Notes: generated by a model from the sequence alone, not told the origin. A stretch of 64,000 nucleotides of DNA from Salinispora arenicola (GCF_006716065.1 NZ_VFOL01000001.1:3286001-3350000), one strand, 5' to 3'; positions 36,572-48,021 are shown, numbered from the stretch's first letter. Numbers and translations: made by a program.

Positions 36572-37111
36572 GTGAGAAATTCGATGATCTTTGGTGTTGT
36601 CTCCGTCTTGGTAGGTGGTGTGGGGTTGGCTGTGGGTTCCGGCTCGCTAGCGTCGGCCGCCGGGGCGTCGTCAGAATCTGATTCACCACCCTCGTTGGTA
36701 GAGGATTTTACTCATCCAGGTGCTGATCAAATTTTGGCTGATCACGGATTAAGAGTCTACAAAGGGGACGGGAATATTTGGTTCTCGTCATCACGCCTCT
36801 ATGAATCCCCTGAGGGTAGATGTCCGGTAGGGGAGATTCAGGTGGAGAAGGCCCTGGACGTGCTGCCGTACGGCGTGTATTTCTGCTTTCAAACGCGGGG
36901 TGCGGAGGGCTACCTGACGTTGGAGGTGCCGGCGACGTTTGGCATTCGTGGTGGCGGCGTTTCGTTGAAGGCGACCGCTGACCTGGGCGCGGACGGCGAG
37001 CAGACATTCGAAATTCAACCGAATGAGTATGTTGGAATCGAACCTGGCCATCAAGGGGAAAAGCCCGAGGCGATCTTGGTCGAGTTGCGTCTGACGTCAG
37101 GCGTGTCCTAG
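36572..37111 (+). CDS. Small secreted protein of unknown function
   Basis: 179 residues. A signal peptide (about 1-30, with VSVLVGGVGLAVGSGSLASA and a likely AxA cleavage site) precedes a beta-rich domain: ADQILADHGLRVYKGDGNIW, a two-Cys segment (RCPVG...YFCFQTRG) and YLTLEVPATFGIRG. I recall similar short secreted proteins in Streptomyces and relatives without assigned function, often beside S1-protease-like genes, as here. The GTG at 36572 has AAGGAG 5 bases upstream. It may belong to the same transcript as toxin and immunity gene. Confidence 0.72.
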   Translation: MRNSMIFGVVSVLVGGVGLAVGSGSLASAAGASSESDSPPSLVEDFTHPGADQILADHGLRVYKGDGNIWFSSSRLYESPEGRCPVGEIQVEKALDVLPYGVYFCFQTRGAEGYLTLEVPATFGIRGGGVSLKATADLGADGEQTFEIQPNEYVGIEPGHQGEKPEAILVELRLTSGVS

Positions 37112-37223
37112 TAAGTCTAGGGTCGTCGCCAAAATTTCGGGTCAGTGCCTCCCCGCTGGCCCTTGGATAAGAACGAGCCGATGTCCGTGTCGGTACAAGT
37201 CATGCCGTTGTGTGGGGGATGTT

Positions 37224-39428
37224 TTGTCAGTCTATGGTTTACGTCGTTGGGGTGGGGCCCTTGTTGGGACTGTGCTCGCGGCTGGTCTGCTGGGTGGCGG
37301 CGGTGTGGCTCGGGCTGTTGCTGGCTCTGATCCGGTTCCGGATGGGGAGCACGGCTTCACCGCGAAGGTTATGTTCGGTAGTGAGCAGGCATGTACGGGT
37401 GCCCTGGTTGATCAGGATTGGGTGCTGACGGCGAAGAACTGTTTCAGTGACGGCACCGGGCCGGTGGTTCGGGGGGCGCCGGGGAAGCCCACTTACGCTT
37501 TGATTGGCCGTACTGATCTGACGGGGACGGCCGGTCAGGAGCGTGCGGTGGTGGCGGTGGCACCGCATCCGGATCGGAACCTGGCGTTGGCTCGTCTGTC
37601 CGAACCGGTCACCGACATCACCCCGGTGGGGCTCGCTGACACGGCTCCCGCAGACAGCGAGACACTGACGGTCGCGGGATACGGCCGTACGGCCACCGAG
37701 TGGGTGCCGGACCGCCTGCACGCCGCCGCCTTCACCGTCCAGGATGTCGCCACGACCACCGTCGGTCTGGTGGGGGCGTCGGCTGGGGCGACCATCTGCA
37801 AGGGTGACGCCGGGGGGCCGGTGTTCCGGGATGCCGAGGGCGCGCCCGCGCTGGTGGCCGTCAGCAACACCTCGTGGCAGAAGGGCTGTCTCGGGGAAAC
37901 GGAGACCCGAGACGGGGCGACCGCGACCCGAGTCGAGGACCTCGCGGCGTGGATCGGTGAGCAGACCGCTGACGTACAGATCTTCGGTGTGTTGTCCGAC
38001 GGCCGGCTGACCTACAGCGTGATCGACTCTTCTACCGGTGACCTACGGGCGGACCGTCAGTCGACCGCCAGCCTCGGTTTCACCCCGAAGGCGATGGCCA
38101 CACTGAACGAGGACACCATCCTGATCACCGACACCGACGGCAAGATGTACCGGGTGGACGTCACCGGAACAGATCCGCTGACCTTCACCACCACCTGGGT
38201 CATGAACGGTTGGACTCCCTACGACCGGCTGGCCTATGACGGGTACGGGTCGCTGTACGGCATCCTCGAGGGCACGGATGAGCTTCGCCGTCGGACGTTG
38301 ACCACCGAGAAGCCGAGCAGCGCGGAACACATCGGCCGGGCCACCTCGATGGGCACCGGTTTCAGCCTGACCTCCATCACGTCGCCTGGCGCCGGTCGGA
38401 TCCTGGGCAACGCCGACGGCCGTCTGCTGTCGTACACCATCCATGGCAACGGTGCCGAGGCATGGTCGAGGGACGATCTGGCGAGCACCGGTTGGTCGGG
38501 TCCGACGCATCTGCTCTCGCCCGGCGGGGGCCACTACTACGCACGGAGCTCGACCGGCCGGTTGGACCGCTACCGCGACGCGAATCCCTTCGATGGTAGC
38601 GGCAGTGACATCCAGTCCTTCCCGAACGATCCGGTGAGCAGCAGCGGCTGGGACCAGGCCCTGCTGTCCGCGCGGCCGTGGACCGGTCTGATGTCGGTGT
38701 ACGGGGTCAACGCGGAGGGTCGCCTTTCCTACACCGCGCTGGACCCGGTAACCGGGGCGAAGGTGGTCAGCACCGTGTCGGCGCAGACCCTCGGGTTCAC
38801 GCCGAAGGCGCTGGCAACCCTGAACTCAGACACGCTGTTGGTCACTTCCACGACCGGCAGCCTGTACCGGGTCGACATCACCGGCACCCAGCCGCTCACC
38901 TTCACCCGCACCGCCGAGCGTCTCGGTGGCGGCTGGAGCCACGACCTGCTGGTCTACGACGGGTACGGTTCCCTGTTCGGCCGGGCCGGTGGCACGTGGC
39001 TGCGGTACACGGTGACCAAGGCCAAACCAGCGGACCCGGCCACCGACCTGATCGACCGTACGGAGATCGTCAGCAGTGGCTTCGACGTGCCCACCCTCAC
39101 TGCCACTGGTGAGGGACGCCTGCTCGCGACCTACACCGACGGCAAACTCATCGCCTACACCGCGGTCGGCGCCAACGACTGGAGTCGGGCAGATCTCGCC
39201 ACCAGCGGCTGGGCCGACGCCACCTCGTTGTTCTCACCCGGTGGCGGCCTCTACTACCGACGCGACGCCAACGGCGTGGTGACCGGCTACGTGGACACGT
39301 CCCCGTTCAACGGCAGCGGCACCGACATCACCCCGTACACCCCAACCGGCACCACCAGCAGCGGCTGGGACCCCATCCTCTCCGCCCAACCCCACAACTC
39401 CTGGCCCGACAACACCCGCCGCTTCTAG
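37224..39428 (+). CDS. Secreted S1-protease-like protein (catalytically dead) with two tachylectin-like regions
   Basis: 734 residues. Signal peptide (about 1-32) and a trypsin-fold domain (33-245) closely similar to that of the FG-GAP protein at 25429-27246. Again the catalytic His is missing (WVLTAKNCF) and Ser is replaced by Ala (ICKGDAGGPVF), while the Asp region (DRNLALARL) is kept. The rest consists of two similar halves of about 240 residues, each with repeats such as DRLAYDGYGSLYGI / DLLVYDGYGSLFGR, LGFTPKAMATLNEDTILIT / LGFTPKALATLNSDTLLVT and LLSPGGGHYYAR / LFSPGGGLYYRR, which resemble the tachylectin-2 sugar-binding propeller. The TTG at 37224 was preferred to the GTG at 37212 because the paralogue starts TTG-TCA at the same point (LRRWG follows in both) and GGGGGAT precedes it. 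Cell-surface carbohydrate binding is inferred. Confidence 0.85.
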   Translation: MSVYGLRRWGGALVGTVLAAGLLGGGGVARAVAGSDPVPDGEHGFTAKVMFGSEQACTGALVDQDWVLTAKNCFSDGTGPVVRGAPGKPTYALIGRTDLTGTAGQERAVVAVAPHPDRNLALARLSEPVTDITPVGLADTAPADSETLTVAGYGRTATEWVPDRLHAAAFTVQDVATTTVGLVGASAGATICKGDAGGPVFRDAEGAPALVAVSNTSWQKGCLGETETRDGATATRVEDLAAWIGEQTADVQIFGVLSDGRLTYSVIDSSTGDLRADRQSTASLGFTPKAMATLNEDTILITDTDGKMYRVDVTGTDPLTFTTTWVMNGWTPYDRLAYDGYGSLYGILEGTDELRRRTLTTEKPSSAEHIGRATSMGTGFSLTSITSPGAGRILGNADGRLLSYTIHGNGAEAWSRDDLASTGWSGPTHLLSPGGGHYYARSSTGRLDRYRDANPFDGSGSDIQSFPNDPVSSSGWDQALLSARPWTGLMSVYGVNAEGRLSYTALDPVTGAKVVSTVSAQTLGFTPKALATLNSDTLLVTSTTGSLYRVDITGTQPLTFTRTAERLGGGWSHDLLVYDGYGSLFGRAGGTWLRYTVTKAKPADPATDLIDRTEIVSSGFDVPTLTATGEGRLLATYTDGKLIAYTAVGANDWSRADLATSGWADATSLFSPGGGLYYRRDANGVVTGYVDTSPFNGSGTDITPYTPTGTTSSGWDPILSAQPHNSWPDNTRRF

Positions 39429-39468
39429 CTCCAACAGATCTATAGCGGCAGACTCGGGCTCGAGCTGA

Positions 39469-39499
39469 GCTGGCCGGCACCTGATCGGTGCCGGCCAGC
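39469..39499. terminator. Bidirectional terminator
   Basis: GCTGGCCGGCAC (39469-39480) pairs perfectly with GTGCCGGCCAGC (39488-39499) over a 7-base loop between the convergent tachylectin-type gene and prfH. Confidence 0.88.
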
Positions 39500-39594
39500 G
39501 GTCGTTCCTGCCGATGATGGTCATCCGCCCGGGATAGCAGGGCCGTCAAGTGCAATGCCATACAAGGCCCGAGCCGCATGGCCGGGGAAGCCGA

Positions 39595-40203
39595 TCAGGG
39601 GCGTTCGATCCGCGCCGGATCACCTCGGACCAACTCGTCGTGTGCCCACCTTCGGGTGGCCACGAGCGCCCGCTCAGCTGCCGCGTCACTGGTCGCGAGT
39701 CGTTGCCGTAGCAGCCGCAGCGCGATGCTGCGGTTGAGGGTGAACTGTCGCTCGGTGTCGACTACGACGACGGTGCCGGTCGGTCGGTGTGTGGCCCGTA
39801 CGGCGGTACTGGCCTTGTTGCGGTGCTGGCCACCCGGCCCGCCGGTGCGTATGGCCAGCACGTCCACGTCTGCCTCGGTGAACGGGGTGACCGGGGTGTT
39901 GACCTTGCACCGCCGGGCGGCGACGTACCAGTTCTTTCTGCCGTGGCCAGCTCGGTAGGGGCTGGGGGCTTGCCAGCACAGCGTCCCGGTCCAGCCGGCG
40001 GTGAACGCCTCCGCACCCGCGCCGGTCAGCCGGATCAACACTGACCGGTAGGTGCCGGGCCGGTCGCCAGCGACGGTGTCCAGTCGTACCACGTCCACGT
40101 CGTTGCGGGCGGCGTCGGCTTCCAGCCGGCGCAGCAGCCGGGCCAGCGCCCACGCGCACTCCTGCGGACCCCGGCCGGCTGACAGTAGTAGGTGCGGGCT
40201 CAT
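39595..40203 (-). CDS. prfH: Peptide chain release factor homologue PrfH
   Basis: 202 residues, about half the size of RF1/RF2: it keeps the catalytic domain with the GGQ loop (RTGGPGGQHRNKASTAVRATH) and the basic tail (LRLLRQRLATSD) but lacks the codon-reading domain. PrfH is encoded next to RtcB2-type ligases and, in the characterised system, releases the nascent chain from ribosomes whose 16S rRNA was cut at the decoding centre so that RtcB can reseal it. The ATG at 40203 overlaps the rtcB stop in an ATGA, so the two are translationally coupled. A tryptophan-containing segment (RKNWYVAARRCKVNTP) before the GGQ region is typical of PrfH. Confidence 0.9.
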   Translation of the reverse strand: MSPHLLLSAGRGPQECAWALARLLRRLEADAARNDVDVVRLDTVAGDRPGTYRSVLIRLTGAGAEAFTAGWTGTLCWQAPSPYRAGHGRKNWYVAARRCKVNTPVTPFTEADVDVLAIRTGGPGGQHRNKASTAVRATHRPTGTVVVVDTERQFTLNRSIALRLLRQRLATSDAAAERALVATRRWAHDELVRGDPARIERP

Positions 40204-41387
40204 CGCCGCCTCCGCCGTCGGTGCTCGGGGCGTGGGTCGCCGCGGGGCGTGACCCCCACGTCCGGGGTCTTGTAGGTGACCAGTGGGATCGTGGTCGCCA
40301 CCGGGGTTGCCAGCCCATGGCCTACCAGGTCGCCAATCACCTGCTCGATCCGCTTGTACGCGGTCGGCGCCTCCTCGAATAGCAACTGCCGGTCGCCACA
40401 GACCACCAGCGAACCCAGCGGGGTGCGGCGCAGCTCGTTGACTGTGTGTTTGGCCCGGCCGCGGCGCAGCGCGTCCGCCCGGGACATCTTGCGGCCCGCC
40501 CCGTGCGCCACCGAGTGGTTGGCCTGAACGCTTGCGTGCGCGGCCACCAGGTACGACGGGGTGCCGCGAGTGCCGGCAACGAGCACGTCCCGGCCGTCGC
40601 CTGGCGCCGCGCCCTTCCGGTGCAGGTAGCGCCCGTCGCGTACCTCGACCAGGTTGTGGCACTGGTCCACGATCGGCGCTGTCGGCTCGGCGCCCAGGGC
40701 GATCGCGGCTCGGGCGGCCAGCAGCCGCCGGTTGAGCGAACCCCAGCGCACCGCGTCGTCGTGCCGCGCCAGGTACGCGGCCGGATTCCCGGCGGGCCCG
40801 GCGCCTCGCAGCTCGGTGTGTTCACGCAGGATCAGCTCGCCGAGGCCGCGTGACCCGCTGTGTACGACGATGACCGTGTCGCCGGCGGTGAGCCGGAGCC
40901 GCGCGGCGTGGCCCAGGTCGAGAATCTCGCCGATGTGGGCCAGTTCGACGAAGTGGTTGCCCCGCCCGACGGTGCCGAGACCGTCGAGGTGGCCGGCGGG
41001 AACGTCGCCGTCCAGCACGGACCACGCCGGGTCGTCGGCGTCCCGGTCCGGGTCGAGCGGGCGGTCCAGGTCAGGGAAGCGGACGGCAAGCCGCTCCGGC
41101 ACGACCCGCTTCAGCGCGATCGGGAAGACGGCGATACCGCAGCCGATGTCCGAGCCGACCAGGTGCGGGTAGAGCACGGTCGAGGTCATCGCGGCGCCGA
41201 TCGGGGCACCCTTGCCGGGGTGCAGGTCCGGCATGCCGGCGACATGGACCATGCCGTCGAGGGCGGCTACCTGGCGGCACTGATCGACGGCGTTGGACGC
41301 GACCCAGCTGGTCGGGGAGGTGAAAACGGTGACGGTGGCAGGGGTGGGTGCTGGCAGGGACTCATGCCGGAAGGGCTGAACGGACAA
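40200..41387 (-). CDS. rtcB: RNA-splicing ligase RtcB family protein (RtcB2-type)
   Basis: 395 residues. Metal- and GMP-binding signatures are intact: MPDLHPGKGAPIGAAM, VGSDIGCGIAVF with the metal-binding Cys, GTVGRGNHFVEL, VHSGSRGLGE, and GAGRKMSRADALRR containing the His-Gly-Ala-Gly guanylation site (AHGAGRKMSR). RtcB joins RNA 2',3'-cyclic phosphate ends to 5'-OH ends using GTP and Mn2+. At 395 residues it is the short form that pairs with PrfH for ribosome repair. The start is a TTG at 41387 with no strong ribosome-binding site; no ATG or GTG fits the conserved N-terminus. Confidence 0.9.
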   Translation of the reverse strand: MSVQPFRHESLPAPTPATVTVFTSPTSWVASNAVDQCRQVAALDGMVHVAGMPDLHPGKGAPIGAAMTSTVLYPHLVGSDIGCGIAVFPIALKRVVPERLAVRFPDLDRPLDPDRDADDPAWSVLDGDVPAGHLDGLGTVGRGNHFVELAHIGEILDLGHAARLRLTAGDTVIVVHSGSRGLGELILREHTELRGAGPAGNPAAYLARHDDAVRWGSLNRRLLAARAAIALGAEPTAPIVDQCHNLVEVRDGRYLHRKGAAPGDGRDVLVAGTRGTPSYLVAAHASVQANHSVAHGAGRKMSRADALRRGRAKHTVNELRRTPLGSLVVCGDRQLLFEEAPTAYKRIEQVIGDLVGHGLATPVATTIPLVTYKTPDVGVTPRGDPRPEHRRRRRR

Positions 41388-41897
41388 GGACGCTCACTTC
41401 TCGCCAAGGACTGGGGTTGGACGGCCGCCGATCGCGATGGCGTGGCGGCGACGAAGGTGCTGCCCTCACAACGTCATGCCGCCAAGCGTCGTCGAGTCCA
41501 CCATCGCCGGCAACCGACTTTCGGATCCGCCGTCAGGCTGGGCCGCCGCGCCGTGGGGGACTGCCCTCGTAGCGGCAGGCGGTGGGGCTGCGCTCGACTG
41601 GCGTGGCTCACCGTACCGTTCACTGGGCCGTGTGGGCCGTGTCCCACTCGCTCTGGCGGAATGCCGCACCACCCATTCGACCAGCAGCGGAACCACGTGC
41701 CCCGACAGGCACCCGGATCGCAGGACATCACCACACCACGCAACAGCCGCGCTTCGTACACCGTGTGCCGAGTAGCCACATCGCCGACCAGGTCGAGTTC
41801 GCTCAGCAGCGGGGCAATGGCCTCGTCGGACCAGTTGCAGTAGCCCGACGGCCCAACCCCACCTGACCGTAAACGGGCCGCCTCCTAGCGCCGTCGG
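41388..41897. other. Gene-poor region upstream of rtcB
   Basis: About 510 bases. A minus-strand stretch (about 41470-41880) reads like decayed protein (YCNWSDEAIAPLLSELD, then HTVYEARLLRGVVMSCDPG) but has no sound start and loses its protein-like character after 60 codons. It could be the remnant of a gene once upstream of rtcB. The rtcB promoter should also be here. Confidence 0.35.
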
Positions 41898-42548
41898 CTA
41901 CCAGCCGCGCGTTCTCCACTCGCCCAGATGCGGCCGTTCCGCCCCCAGCGTTGAGTCGTTGCCGTGCCCGGGATAGATCCATGTCTCGTCCGGTAGTGGC
42001 CCGAACACCTTCGCTTCCAGGTCGTCCATGATCTGTGCGAAGTCCGTCGGACTTGTTGTCCGCCCAGGACCCCCCGGAAAGAGGCTGTCGCCGGTGAACA
42101 GGTGCGAGGTGCCGGCCGGGTCCTGGTAGAGCAGGGCGATCGAGCCGGGGGTGTGCCCGCGTAGGTGAATCACCTCCACCGTGCAGTCACCGACCGACAC
42201 CCGATCACCGTCGGCGAGGGGATCCACCTTGATCGGCATCCCTGGCGCGTCCTCGGCATGCGCCAACGGTCGGGCCCCGGTCTCGGCCACCACCTCCTCG
42301 AGCGCCAGCCAGTGGTCCATGTGCTGGTGAGTCGTGACCACTGTGGCGAGACCAGCGTCGCCGATCAGCTCGAGCAGCCGGGGTGCCTCGTTGGCCGCGT
42401 CGACCAGGACCTGCTCGCCGGTGGTCCGACAGCGCAGCAGGTAGGCGTTGTTGTCCATCGGCCCCACCGACAGTTTGGCGATGGTGAGCCGGTCCAGCTC
42501 GCGGACGGCCGGCGGGCCGCCGGGCGTGACGTCTCCGGTGTAGGTCAT
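41898..42548 (-). CDS. MBL-fold metallo-hydrolase, glyoxalase II-like
   Basis: 216 residues. The metal motif THQHMDH, the later HLRGHTPGSIALLY, GDSLFPGGPGRT and YPGHG give a full set of zinc ligands for a glyoxalase II-type hydrolase. The start (LSVGPMDNNAYLLRC) is typical of this branch. In actinobacteria, such enzymes hydrolyse thioesters, possibly of mycothiol, in place of glutathione. It lies 6 bases after the mycothiol-type enzyme gene on the same strand, which supports a thiol-linked detoxification role. ATG start at 42548. Confidence 0.88.
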   Translation of the reverse strand: MTYTGDVTPGGPPAVRELDRLTIAKLSVGPMDNNAYLLRCRTTGEQVLVDAANEAPRLLELIGDAGLATVVTTHQHMDHWLALEEVVAETGARPLAHAEDAPGMPIKVDPLADGDRVSVGDCTVEVIHLRGHTPGSIALLYQDPAGTSHLFTGDSLFPGGPGRTTSPTDFAQIMDDLEAKVFGPLPDETWIYPGHGNDSTLGAERPHLGEWRTRGW

Positions 42549-42554
42549 CGGTGG

Positions 42555-43271
42555 TCAGATCCATTCGGGTGGGGTCGGTAGGGGGCCGTCGGGGCTGACG
42601 GTGAGCGCGGCGCCGGGGCTACGGCCGATCAGCCAGGCGGCGAGGTCGGGCGCCGCGCCGGTCACCGTGGGGGCGGCGGTGCGGTCACCGACAACCAGGT
42701 CGTGCTGCCTGCCGTCGCAGCGCAGCACCATCGGCGGCGCGTCGGAGCGCCCGGCAAGGCCGGTGGCCACCTCGCGCAGGAGCCGGTGGCCGAACGCCTC
42801 CGGCCAGTCGGCGGGCCGGTATTCGACGGCCAGGTCCACGTGGTGCACCTCGACTTCGCGCAGCCGGCCCCAGACGAGGTATGCCGCGGACCACGGCCCG
42901 CGCCGGGTGTCGACGGTGGCGCCCCACGCCTCGGCCGGCATCGCCGCCACCGCCTCGGCGAACCGGTCCGCGGTGCGGCGTAGGTCGTCCAGGTGGGCGG
43001 CCTGCGGACGGGAGGCGCCGGCCTCGATGTCCGAGGAACGGGCAGCCGGGCTCGCGTACATCGGGATGGCTTCCCCGGTGCGGGCGGCGGTCAGCAGGTT
43101 GACGAACCCGTCGGCGTTGCGGGCGAGGTGGGCCAGCACATGTCCTCGGGTCCAACCGGGCAGCAGGGACGCGGCGGCGAGGCTCGACTCGTCAAGGCCG
43201 GCCGTGGTGCGCAGGAGGCGGGCCGTGGCGTCGTCCACCTCCCCGGTCAGCCGAAGCGGATCGGAGGTCAC
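42555..43271 (-). CDS. Maleylpyruvate isomerase family, mycothiol-dependent-type enzyme
   Basis: 238 residues of the MDMPI/DinB fold: an N-terminal four-helix bundle with LLPGWTRGHVLAHLARNADGF (first metal His) and REVEVHHVDLAVEYRPADWP (the metal-binding Glu-x-x-x-His pair), then a small SCP-like C-terminal domain (LDLAAWLIGRSPG-type motif in APDLAAWLIGRSPGAAL). The best-known relative isomerises maleylpyruvate using mycothiol. A GTG at 43271 starts the gene; TAGGGT lies 6 bases upstream on the same strand, a leaderless promoter. It is followed directly by the MBL hydrolase. Confidence 0.88.
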   Translation of the reverse strand: MTSDPLRLTGEVDDATARLLRTTAGLDESSLAAASLLPGWTRGHVLAHLARNADGFVNLLTAARTGEAIPMYASPAARSSDIEAGASRPQAAHLDDLRRTADRFAEAVAAMPAEAWGATVDTRRGPWSAAYLVWGRLREVEVHHVDLAVEYRPADWPEAFGHRLLREVATGLAGRSDAPPMVLRCDGRQHDLVVGDRTAAPTVTGAAPDLAAWLIGRSPGAALTVSPDGPLPTPPEWI

Positions 43272-43393
43272 CCCTCGACCCTAGCGGTCGGGCCGTCCAC
43301 TCGTCGTCGGGGAAATCGGTTTCGGTGCCCTGCGGCGCGCCCTACGGTCGGCGTCGACGCGACACCGGGAGGTCGGAGGAGGTAGTGGAGGCC

Positions 43394-44473
43394 ATGACCA
43401 TCGACCTGACCGCCCTCGGCTGGGACGCCGACCGGGCGGACGACGTACGACGGCGCACGGATCACCAGCCGGGCCGGGTGGCTCGGGTGGACCGGGGCGT
43501 GTGCACCGTCCTCGGCGCGGCCGGCCCGGTGCGCGCCTCCCTCGGCGGTGCCGTGCTGGCCGCTGCCGCCCAAGACCTGACGTACCTGCCGTGCGTGGGT
43601 GACTGGGTGCTGCTGGCCACCTGGCCCGACCGGAACGTGACGGTGGAGGCGGTGCTGCCCCGGCGTACCGCGTTGATTCGCCGGACCGCCGGCAAGGCTG
43701 CCAGCGGGCAGGTGCTGGCGGCCAACCTGACCGCCGCGGCGGTGGTCGAGCCGGTGCATCCGGCGCCCGACCTCGGGCGGATCGAGCGCCTGCTCGCGCT
43801 CGCCCACGAGTCGGGTGCCCGGCCGCTGGTGGTGCTGACCAAGACCGACCTGGTGTCCGATCCGGCGGCGTTGACGCGGCAGGTCGCGGCGGTGGCGCCG
43901 GGGGTTCCGGTGCGGCCGGTGAGTGCCGAGCGGGGTGACGGTCTCGACCCGCTGCGCCCGGAGGTGGCACCCGGCCGGACCCTGGGCCTGCTCGGCCCGT
44001 CCGGGGCGGGCAAGTCGAGTCTGGTGAACGCCCTGGCCGGTGCGGCGGTGATGCCGACGCAGGCGATCCGGCGGGTGGATGGCAAGGGTCGGCACACCAC
44101 GACCTGGCGGGCGTTGGTGGCGGTGCCGGGCGGTGGCGCGGTGGTGGACACCCCGGGGGTACGGGCGGTCGGTCTGTTGGACGGCGCGGTCGGTCTGGAC
44201 CGGGCGTTCGCCGACGTCGCCGCGCTCGCCACCGGTTGCCGGTACCGCGACTGCGCCCACGACGGGGAGCCGGCGTGCGCGGTGCGGGAGGCGGTGGAGT
44301 CGGGCGAGCTGTCCGGCCGGCGGTGGGAGAGTTGGTGCCGGCTGCAGCGGGAGGTGGCGTTCGAGACGCGGCGGCGTGATGCCCGGCTGGCCGCGCAGCG
44401 GCGGGGTGGTTGGCGCGGGGCACGGCGGCGGGCGAACCGTTCGTCCCGGCCGCCGGCGCCAGGGGAGTGCTGA
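43394..44473 (+). CDS. rsgA: Ribosome small subunit-dependent GTPase A
   Basis: 359 residues. An N-terminal OB fold is followed by a circularly permuted GTPase: G4 (VVLTKTDLV) comes before G1 (GLLGPSGAGKSSLVNAL, near 202-209) and G3 (VVDTPGVRAVGL). The C-terminal zinc finger CRYRDCAHDGEPACAV (Cys, Cys, His, Cys) binds the 30S subunit. RsgA checks late 30S maturation. The ATG at 43394 was chosen; GGAGGAGG precedes it by 11 bases, and a GTG at 43385 is an alternative. It is divergent from the MDMPI gene. Confidence 0.93.
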   Translation: MTIDLTALGWDADRADDVRRRTDHQPGRVARVDRGVCTVLGAAGPVRASLGGAVLAAAAQDLTYLPCVGDWVLLATWPDRNVTVEAVLPRRTALIRRTAGKAASGQVLAANLTAAAVVEPVHPAPDLGRIERLLALAHESGARPLVVLTKTDLVSDPAALTRQVAAVAPGVPVRPVSAERGDGLDPLRPEVAPGRTLGLLGPSGAGKSSLVNALAGAAVMPTQAIRRVDGKGRHTTTWRALVAVPGGGAVVDTPGVRAVGLLDGAVGLDRAFADVAALATGCRYRDCAHDGEPACAVREAVESGELSGRRWESWCRLQREVAFETRRRDARLAAQRRGGWRGARRRANRSSRPPAPGEC

Positions 44474-44818
44474 TTCGCCTGGCGTGGCCCGGGCCTGGCC
44501 CGGTCGGGGATGGGCAGCGGCGTGCACGGTCACGCCGTCGTCGGTTGCGCCTGACCGGGCGGAACTGGGGGAATGTGTGGGTGAGGGGAAGTGTCGTAGC
44601 TCAGGGCTAGGCTTGCCGAGGCGCGCGTCGGCGCCGGTGTGACCATCACCTGCACGACCACGACCTGCACGACCATGATCACGTGTGCACCGCGCAATCG
44701 CACACGAAAGCACACACAACCGCACGTACGACCGCTCGGCCGCCACCGGTTCCGACTCCGGACGGGCCGTCGGACGGACAGACCGCCTCACTCTTCTGCA
44801 CCCGGGAGTACACGCACC
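44474..44818 (+). other. uvrA promoter region and long leader with a CTGCACGACCA-type repeat
   Basis: The promoter at 44592-44613 would give a leader of about 200 bases. Within it, 44650-44675 repeats CTGCACGACCA twice. A GTG at 44639 is in frame with uvrA and would add 60 residues beginning with a Thr/Cys-rich stretch; in another frame the same DNA reads as a His/Asp-rich run without a start codon. Neither is convincing as protein, so an untranslated leader is the simpler reading. Confidence 0.45.
44592..44613 (+). promoter_or_regulatory. RecA-NDp/PafBC-like promoter of uvrA
   Basis: TGTCGTAG (44592-44599), 8 bases, TAGGCT (44608-44613). Six of eight upstream core positions and the full TAnnnT agree with the RecA-NDp consensus. 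Unlike the other four, it lies about 205 bases before the start codon. Confidence 0.5.
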
Positions 44819-47782
<2,964 letters not shown>

Positions 47783-47801
47783 TCTCGCCCTACCCTGCTC
47801 T

Positions 47802-47835
47802 GGCGCCGCCCTCGGTCCCTGACCAGGGCGGCGCC
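47802..47835 (+). terminator. Terminator of uvrA
   Basis: GGCGCCGCCCT (47802-47812) pairs perfectly with AGGGCGGCGCC (47825-47835), 12-base loop, 20 bases after the stop codon. Confidence 0.85.
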
Positions 47836-48021
47836 GCGTCCTCGCGGGGCATGGGCGGTGCCGCTGGCTGCCCCGGGGCGGCGACGCTGACCGGCTGGGT
47901 AGGGTCGCACGGGTGACCGGTGCGCCGGGCGCCGTTCGGGTGAACCGATGGGGAAAGTGGTCCGTCTAGGCGGCCTTGGGCGCACATCATGACGGCGGCG
48001 GCTGGCCGAGGAGGTTGCGAC

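Noticed and set aside
44590..44602. GTGTCGTAGCTCAGG resembling the D-arm of a tRNA
   Set aside because: No acceptor, anticodon or T-arm follows; the segment is better explained as the uvrA promoter.
44641..44740. His/Asp-rich run in the uvrA leader that looks like a metal-binding peptide
   Set aside because: No start codon exists in that frame after the preceding stop, and the pattern results from the short CTGCACGACCA repeat.
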